The translations under genes and the position numbers were made by a program. A DNA stretch of 17,186 bases from JBHOQX01 sp042408595 (lineage in GTDB: Bacteria; Chloroflexota; Chloroflexia; Chloroflexales; Roseiflexaceae): assembly GCA_042408595.1 (NCBI GenBank), contig JBHOQX010000043.1, positions 1 through 17,186 on the forward strand. The letters run 5' to 3'. The notes under the pieces are model-generated. The model had not been told where the DNA came from, ran no database searches, and saw nothing but the letters and a program-made list of their open reading frames with translations. Shown piece after piece: positions 13,367-17,186 of this stretch (the stretch's first letter is position 1; each line of letters begins with the position of its first letter).

Positions 13367-13621
13367 CGCCAGGGCGGCGAGCGACCAAGGATGGAGGACA
13401 ACCGCGGCGCCGTCACAGAGAGGGAGAGACAATGAAAAAGGGAGATCGTCCCAATTCAGCGCGCACTGTCTCCTGATCTCCTCGCCTCCGTCGTCGGGGG
13501 ATGGCGAGGGTTAGTTTGTGGACGGAAGGTGGACGACCATGGCCATTTCGTTGCGCATCACCTATCACTTATCATTCATCGTTCACCGCCTCTCCTGCCG
13601 AATCCTCGCCGGCGGGGCCTT
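13367..13621. repeat. Spacer before dedA: purine-rich segment plus heptanucleotide array
   Basis: No convincing gene is present. A 14-codon frame (13432-13476, MKKGDRPNSARTVS) follows an AGGGAGA ribosome-like sequence, but it lies in purine-rich spacer DNA resembling the insertion in pyrK. Five 7-bp units of the ATCATTC/ATCGTTC type run at 13557-13591, the same family as the arrays near 3494, 6260 and 9181. Confidence 0.65.
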
Positions 13622-14200
13622 ATGAGCCGGCGTGATGCGCTGCTGCGCGTTCCCTGGCGCGCCTGGCTGCGGCCATTGATTGTTGGGCTCGTCTTCCTCG
13701 CCCTGAATGTCCTGGTGTACCTCTGGCTGACCACGCCGACCGGGGACGCGTTCCTCCGCCGGCTCGGCGGCCTGGCTTACCTCGGCGCGTTCCTCGTGAT
13801 GCTGATCGCCAACGCCACGGTGATCGTACCGGTGCCGTGGCCAGCGGTGCTGATCCCGATCGCCGAGCGGAGCGACAGCCTGGCGCTGGTGATCCTCGCC
13901 GGGGCGCTCGGCTCGGTGCTCGGCGAGTCGGTCGCCTTCTTTGTCGGGCGCAGTGGGCGGCGCGCCGTCGAGAACACCCGCTTCTACCGCTGGGTGCACC
14001 GGCAGATGCAGCACCCCTGGCGCGCCATGGCGGTGCTGTTCCTGCTCTCCGCGCCGCCCAATCCGTTCTTCGATGTTGCCGGGCTGGCAGCCGGCGCGGT
14101 CGGGCTGCCGTACTGGATGTTCGCCTTGCCGGTCTTCCTGGGCCGGATCGTCCGTGTTGGGACGTTCGTGATCGGTGGGGTGGAGCTGCTGGCGCGGTAA
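13622..14200 (+). CDS. DedA/VTT (SNARE-associated) family membrane protein
   Basis: This 192-residue integral membrane protein has hydrophobic segments at about 17-37 (PLIVGLVFLALNVLVYLWL), 50-70 (LAYLGAFLVMLIANATVIVPV), 85-110 and 135-190. The VTT-domain pattern is visible: a proline-rich re-entrant region (VIVPVPWPAVLIP), GALGSVLGESVAFFVGRSGRR, then SAPPNPFFDVAGLAAGAVGLPYWMFALPVFLGRIVR. VTT proteins act as lipid scramblases or transporters of polyprenyl and other lipids in the cytoplasmic membrane; the exact substrate here is unknown. The start at 13622 gives a basic N-terminus before the first helix. It is short for a DedA protein, suggesting a minimal version. It is a single gene between repeat-filled spacers. 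Confidence 0.82.
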   Translation: MSRRDALLRVPWRAWLRPLIVGLVFLALNVLVYLWLTTPTGDAFLRRLGGLAYLGAFLVMLIANATVIVPVPWPAVLIPIAERSDSLALVILAGALGSVLGESVAFFVGRSGRRAVENTRFYRWVHRQMQHPWRAMAVLFLLSAPPNPFFDVAGLAAGAVGLPYWMFALPVFLGRIVRVGTFVIGGVELLAR

Positions 14201-14506
14201 GGTCGGCGTACCACGGGCCACGGGCAACACACAGCGCGCGATGCTCGGTCGATGCTGCAGGATGCGGGCCGAAGCGCCCGGCTAGGGACACGAAGCCCGC
14301 TGTGCGGGCTGGTGTTCTGGGAGAAGGGGCCGGGGTGAGAGCAAACGGCCGCCCGGCTGCGTCGGCAGAAAAACCGCTCCCTGTGCGGGCCAGTGGCTCT
14401 AACTCCTGCGCTGGGCGCATTTCAGACAACCACTGCACGCTGCACTTTGAACTTTCTGATCCCGTCGCGTATAATGTCGCACACACGTGCTGTAGGAACG
14501 CCCGCG
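14201..14506. repeat. Mosaic repeat spacer between dedA and ruvB
   Basis: The gap holds a perfect hairpin (AGCCCGC at 14294-14300, GCGGGCT at 14304-14310, 3-nt loop). A GGAGAAGGGGCCGGGGTGAGAG segment follows it, and then a block at about 14343-14378 that is the inverted copy of 7980-8015 in the pyrB-pyrC gap. No T-run follows the hairpin, so it is not a classical terminator. The ruvB promoter lies at the right end. Confidence 0.65.
14447..14475 (+). promoter_or_regulatory. ruvB promoter
   Basis: TTGAAC (14447-14452) and TATAAT (14470-14475) are 17 bp apart. The predicted start near 14482 leaves a leader of about 25 nt before ATG 14507. Confidence 0.82.
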
Positions 14507-15553
14507 ATGTCCGACGATCGCCTCCTCAACCCCAGCCCGGACGAAGACGATCAGCAGGTCGAAAAGAGCCTGCGCCCCAAGCGGCTGGCCGAGTTCATTG
14601 GCCAGGAGAAGGTCGTCGATCAGCTCAAGATTGCGATTGCGGCGGCGAAAAACCGCAAGGAGCCGCTGGACCACACCCTGCTCTACGGGCCGCCCGGCCT
14701 CGGCAAGACGAGCCTGGCCGGCGTGCTGGCGAACGAGATGGGGACCAGCCTCAAGCTCACCTCCGGGCCGGCGATCGAGCGGCCCGGCGACCTGGCGGCG
14801 GTGCTGACCAACCTCCAGCCCGGCGATGTGCTGTTCATCGACGAGATCCACCGGCTGAACCGGGCGATCGAGGAAGTGCTCTACCCGGCGATGGAGGACT
14901 TCGCGCTCGATCTGATCGTCGGCAAGGGGCCGAGCGCGCGCAGCCTGCGCCTCTCCCTGCCGCGTTTCACGGTGATCGGCGCGACCACCCGCCTGGCGCT
15001 GCTCACCTCGCCGCTGCGCGACCGCTTCGGCGCCGTCCACCGCATGGAGTTCTATTCGGTCGATGCGCTGAACGAGATCGTCGTGCGCTCGGCGCGCATT
15101 CTGAACGTCGCGGCCACGCCGGAGGGGAGCTACGAGATCGCCCGGCGCGCCCGCGGCACGCCCCGGATCGTGAACCGGCTGCTGCGCCGGGTGCGCGATT
15201 ATGCCGAAGTCGTGGGCGAGGGGGTGATCACCCTGGAGATCGCACGGGCGGCGCTGGCCCAACTCGAGGTGGATGAATTGGGGCTGGATGAGAACGACCG
15301 GCGGCTGTTGCGGGCGATCATCGATCTGTTCAATGGCGGGCCGGTCGGCCTGTCGACCCTGGCTGCCTCGCTTGCGGAGGAAGTGGACGCGATCGAGGAT
15401 GTGTACGAGCCGTTTCTGCTGCAGCTCGGCTTTCTGCAGCGCACGCCGCGCGGCCGGATCGCCACCCGCCGCGCCTACGAGCACCTCGGCATCCCCTATG
15501 TCGAGCGCGCCGCCCCGGAGGACAACGGCCCGGAGCAGGGGCGGCTGTGGTGA
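14507..15553 (+). CDS. ruvB: Holliday junction branch migration helicase RuvB
   Basis: This 348-residue AAA+ motor drives branch migration of Holliday junctions with RuvA. Walker A is GPPGLGKTSLAG (61-72), Walker B LFIDEIHRLNRAIEEVLYPAMED (109-131), the sensor GATTRLALLTSPLRDRFG begins near 158, and the C-terminal winged helix includes GGPVGLSTLAASLAEEVDAIEDVYEPFLLQLGFLQRTPRGR. Length fits the family. The start at 14507 is backed by TAGGAA about 9 bp upstream and a consensus promoter. Neither ruvA nor ruvC is adjacent, so it is a stand-alone transcription unit here. Confidence 0.98.
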   Translation: MSDDRLLNPSPDEDDQQVEKSLRPKRLAEFIGQEKVVDQLKIAIAAAKNRKEPLDHTLLYGPPGLGKTSLAGVLANEMGTSLKLTSGPAIERPGDLAAVLTNLQPGDVLFIDEIHRLNRAIEEVLYPAMEDFALDLIVGKGPSARSLRLSLPRFTVIGATTRLALLTSPLRDRFGAVHRMEFYSVDALNEIVVRSARILNVAATPEGSYEIARRARGTPRIVNRLLRRVRDYAEVVGEGVITLEIARAALAQLEVDELGLDENDRRLLRAIIDLFNGGPVGLSTLAASLAEEVDAIEDVYEPFLLQLGFLQRTPRGRIATRRAYEHLGIPYVERAAPEDNGPEQGRLW

Positions 15554-15559
15554 AACATA

Positions 15560-15593
15560 GCGGGAGGGGCACGATATATCGTGCCCCTCCCGC
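15560..15593. terminator. Perfect 34-bp palindrome downstream of ruvB
   Basis: Two 17-bp arms (GCGGGAGGGGCACGATA and its exact complement) meet without a spacer, 6 bp after the ruvB stop. It would form a very stable hairpin in RNA from either strand. No T-run follows on the plus strand, so it would be a terminator or 3'-end protector of a non-classical kind. Confidence 0.6.
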
Positions 15594-15677
15594 CGTGTGG
15601 TCTAATGGTCGTCCGGCGCGCTAAATCCAGCCTGGCGGCGGTGGCTCGCCGGTGGGGCGGGTTGCCCGCAGCCCAGC

Positions 15678-15841
15678 AATGCCTATTATGATGCGCTCGA
15701 CCGGCTGATCGGCAAGGATCAATTCGGCGACACGCCAAGTGCGACCTACGGCCATGACAGCGACACCAACGGGAGTGTCGGGCGCACCGCGGTGAGCGTC
15801 AGCGGCGGGGCGAGCACCGACTGAACCTACGATGCGCGCGC
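15678..15841 (+). pseudogene. RHS/YD-repeat protein fragment
   Basis: The frame through 15678 reads NAYYDALDRLIGKDQFGD, then SATYGHDSDTNGSVGRTAVS, then SGGASTD, a stop at 15822-15824, and TYDAR. YYDALDRL, SATYGHD and TYDAR fit the YD repeats of RHS-type secreted proteins, where a Trp codon is common at the position of the stop (TGG to TGA is one change). There is no start and no rest of the gene, so this is a remnant. It ends at the junction with a LuxR-type fragment near 15840. Confidence 0.65.
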
Positions 15842-15994
15842 GTGACGAATACCGCGATCGGCGCGGCGCTGGCGATCAGTGGCAAGACGGTCGAGAAGCA
15901 TATCCGTGCCATCTACGACAAGCTGGGCGTGAGCGCGCGCGTCGCGGCGGCGCACTGGTGGTGGAGCGCAGGGGGGCGGGACGGCGCCGCGTAA
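15842..15994 (+). pseudogene. C-terminal fragment of a LuxR/NarL-type HTH regulator
   Basis: From 15842 the frame reads TNTAIGAALAISGKTVEKHIRAIYDKLGVSARVAAAHWW and stops at 15992-15994. This is the recognition-helix half of a LuxR-type DNA-binding domain (SGKTVEKH...YDKLGV). The beginning of the HTH domain and any receiver or sensor domain are missing. The preceding DNA is RHS-like, so the gene was truncated by recombination at or near GCGCGCGTG. A stand-alone product is unlikely. Confidence 0.7.
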
Positions 15995-15995
15995 A

Positions 15996-16020
15996 TACGT
16001 AGGGGGATCCCCCATTGACT
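15996..16020. promoter_or_regulatory. Adjacent palindromes TACGTA and GGGGGATCCCCC before a TTGACT box
   Basis: TACGTA (15996-16001) abuts the 12-bp palindrome GGGGGATCCCCC (16002-16013), followed by TTGACT (16015-16020), a possible -35 box. No matching -10 is visible. It could be an operator for the small secreted-protein genes downstream. Confidence 0.35.
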
Positions 16021-16111
16021 GGGCCGCATGCGCCTGCGAGACTCGGGCTATCGACTATCGGCCTGGTGTATGCCGCGGGGCGGCGTGCGGCATCTGCTGG
16101 GGGAGAACACC

Positions 16112-16390
16112 ATGCGGATCACGGTCACCCGCCGCGTGCGGCGCGGCCCACGCACCATGGCCTGGCTGCTCCTGTTTACGCTGCTGGCCGCCGACGTTGT
16201 TCGTGCGGAGGAGTGCGCGCGGCTGGCGGCCGACACGGACCAACACGTCACCATTGGCGACGCCCAGCGTGCCATCCAGCGTGCCCATTGGGTGCATCTG
16301 CTCAATTGGTTGCGCCAGCAGGTTCAGCATCAGGAAGCCTTCACCGTCATCGCTCGGCTGCTTGCCGCAGAGTGGTGGTTAAAAGTGTAA
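16112..16390 (+). CDS. Small secreted protein of unknown function
   Basis: This 92-residue product is not recognised. The N-terminus is a signal peptide: basic MRITVTRRVRRGPRT, hydrophobic MAWLLLFTLLAADVV, and likely cleavage after VRA near residue 33. The mature part is a short, probably helical segment rich in Ala, Gln, His and Trp (CARLAADTDQHVTIGDAQRA, then HLLNWLRQQVQHQEAFTVIA), ending AEWWLKV. The start at 16112 has an excellent ribosome site (GGGGGAG, about 6 bp away) and is preferred over the upstream ATG at 16028. It lies 22 bp before the next signal-peptide gene, suggesting one transcript. Confidence 0.6.
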   Translation: MRITVTRRVRRGPRTMAWLLLFTLLAADVVRAEECARLAADTDQHVTIGDAQRAIQRAHWVHLLNWLRQQVQHQEAFTVIARLLAAEWWLKV

Positions 16391-16412
16391 AGATCGTGAA
16401 AGGATGGATTCT

Positions 16413-16580
16413 ATGCTCATCAAACGTCCTCGCACGCTTCTTGTCCTGTCCGCACTGCTCTGCCTGCTGGCTGTCTCTCCAGCATGGCAGACATCGGTTG
16501 TGTCTGCCCAGTTGGGCTTTCCGCCGAACGTCGTGCCCATCGCCGATTATGAGGATGGGATCGATCACGTGGGAGCGTGA
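16413..16580 (+). CDS. Signal-peptide part of a secreted protein, cut short by an apparent frameshift
   Basis: This 55-codon frame has a strong ribosome site (AAGGATGG, 5 bp before ATG) and a textbook signal peptide (MLIKRPRTLLVLSALLCLLAVSP..., cleavage likely after VVSA). It continues QLGFPPNVVPIADYEDGIDHVGA and stops at 16578. The body of the protein continues in the frame one base back. One more G in the GGG at 16571-16573 would give DGIDHVGSVTANGITAG without a break. Either one base has been lost in the genome or the read, or ribosomes slip here; no clear slippery site with a structure is seen. Confidence 0.6.
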   Translation: MLIKRPRTLLVLSALLCLLAVSPAWQTSVVSAQLGFPPNVVPIADYEDGIDHVGA

Positions 16581-17186
16581 CTGCGAACGGCATAACTGCC
16601 GGCACGCTCTCCTATGCTTGGGAAGCTAATTCTACATGGCAGAACGATGATATCAATTACTGGGATGTCTACAGCGATAGCGACAGCACAAATGGTTATG
16701 TGGACTACAAACTGTCGCTCATGCCAACACAAAACTGGATCCATTTCGTTACCTTACAGATTAAGTATCAACTTACATTCAACTCAGGTGTAATCACTGC
16801 AGGCTTTGATCTCTATATCCACGATGCAGCCGGAGGATATAAGTACCTCGGCTGGTATGGTGGAGCGAATGCGGAAGTGAAGACCGCTGCGGTGAACATT
16901 ACGTCGTCTACCCCACGAAACCAGGTCGATCAGGTTCTTATTAGAGTGCATGAAAGTTACTTTGGCGCGCAGGGTGTTCCGGGTAAAAGCCTGCGCTTCC
17001 ATCTCTATAATATCAGTACAGTCGCCGACCAGTACAACGCTGATACCCTGACAGTTTTACGGAAGGCTGCCCAATGCGGTATCCTGGACGTGGCAGAACC
17101 ACCAACCACGAGACAGGAGACCGACAATGGGCAGCAGTTTCGCATTATACACCCGACTGTTCGCCACCGTGGTGCGGCTCTGCCGC
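16577..17186 (+). CDS. Body of the same secreted protein, frameshifted, open to the window end
   Basis: From GTG 16577 (the frame is open from 16553) the sequence is uninterrupted to the window edge, about 203 codons. The protein is rich in Thr, Ser, Asn, Tyr and aromatic residues with alternating hydrophobics (NWIHFVTLQIKYQLTF, GFDLYIHDAAGGYKYLGWY, LRFHLYNIS), which suggests an extracellular beta-sandwich. No known family is recognised. Codon use (AAT, TAT, ATT, TTA, AGA) is far more AT-rich than in the rest of the window, pointing to recent acquisition. It most likely forms one gene with 16413-16580. The last 20 or so codons look less protein-like and overlap a possible new start at 17127, so the true end may be nearer 17060-17120, perhaps after a further frameshift. 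Confidence 0.5.
   Translation, partial: MTANGITAGTLSYAWEANSTWQNDDINYWDVYSDSDSTNGYVDYKLSLMPTQNWIHFVTLQIKYQLTFNSGVITAGFDLYIHDAAGGYKYLGWYGGANAEVKTAAVNITSSTPRNQVDQVLIRVHESYFGAQGVPGKSLRFHLYNISTVADQYNADTLTVLRKAAQCGILDVAEPPTTRQETDNGQQFRIIHPTVRHRGAALP
17127..17186 (+). CDS. Possible start of another gene at the window edge (5' part only)
   Basis: ATG 17127 follows ACAGGAGACC, a good ribosome site about 7 bp upstream, and reads MGSSFALYTRLFATVVRLCR to the edge. That could be the start of a signal peptide or membrane protein. It overlaps the open frame of the preceding secreted protein in another phase, so only one of the two readings can be right here. Confidence 0.35.
   Translation, partial: MGSSFALYTRLFATVVRLCR

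Noticed and set aside
13432..13476. 14-residue peptide with a good ribosome site
   Set aside because: It lies in purine-rich spacer DNA that mimics ribosome sites, and the product shows no feature of a real leader or small protein.
14294..14310. Hairpin as a dedA terminator
   Set aside because: The stem is perfect but no T-run follows and it lies about 95 bp past the stop, inside a mosaic repeat. It is recorded only as part of the repeat spacer.
16028..16111. Upstream start for the small secreted protein
   Set aside because: It would bury the signal peptide behind 28 residues, whereas ATG 16112 has a strong ribosome site.

Overview
The window is GC-rich throughout, apart from its right-hand end. 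It most resembles a member of the Chloroflexota (class Chloroflexia, the Roseiflexus/Kouleothrix-like group). The reasons are a sortase next to a DUF11 surface protein, a pyr operon under PyrR control, CcrM-type methylation outside the Proteobacteria, RHS and LuxR/NarL debris, and spacer-type repeats with a 7-bp period. The assignment is inference from gene content and style; no rRNA or tRNA gene is present to confirm it.

Left part (1-2820, minus strand): a promoter at 2730-2758 drives a membrane sortase and then, 23 bp downstream, a very long cell-surface protein. That protein has an N-terminal membrane anchor, a Pro/Thr linker with 36-bp tandem repeats, and two DUF11-type beta-sandwich domains. 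It runs off the left edge.

Centre (2822-10022, minus strand): a pyrimidine biosynthesis cluster in the order pyrR - pyrB - pyrC - pyrK-like - CcrM-like adenine methyltransferase - pyrD (class 2). A consensus promoter (TTGACA, 17 bp, TATAGT), a PyrR-binding hairpin and an intrinsic terminator precede pyrR, so transcription attenuation by PyrR/UMP is the likely control. PyrB, PyrC and PyrD supply steps 2-4 of UMP synthesis. The pyrK-like gene would normally partner a class 1B dihydroorotate dehydrogenase. The only such homologue here (10855-11685, opposite strand) has lost the usual catalytic motif. Two genes of this operon, pyrD and pyrK, carry in-frame insertions that look like the spacer repeats found between genes elsewhere in the window; pyrC carries a possible third.

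Right-centre (10087-15593, plus strand): a pyridoxamine-phosphate-oxidase-like flavoprotein, the divergent PyrD-like protein, an ECF sigma factor with a membrane anti-sigma-like partner, a DedA/VTT-type membrane protein, and ruvB with its own promoter, followed by a perfect 34-bp palindrome. The gaps before dedA and ruvB hold mosaic repeats related to those in the pyr operon gaps.

Right end (15594-17186, plus strand): a scrap zone. It contains an RHS/YD-repeat fragment with an in-frame stop, joined to the last part of a LuxR-type HTH domain. Two small secreted-protein genes follow. The second appears to be split by a single-base frameshift and is visibly more AT-rich than everything else in the window, suggesting later acquisition. 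A further gene may begin at 17127.
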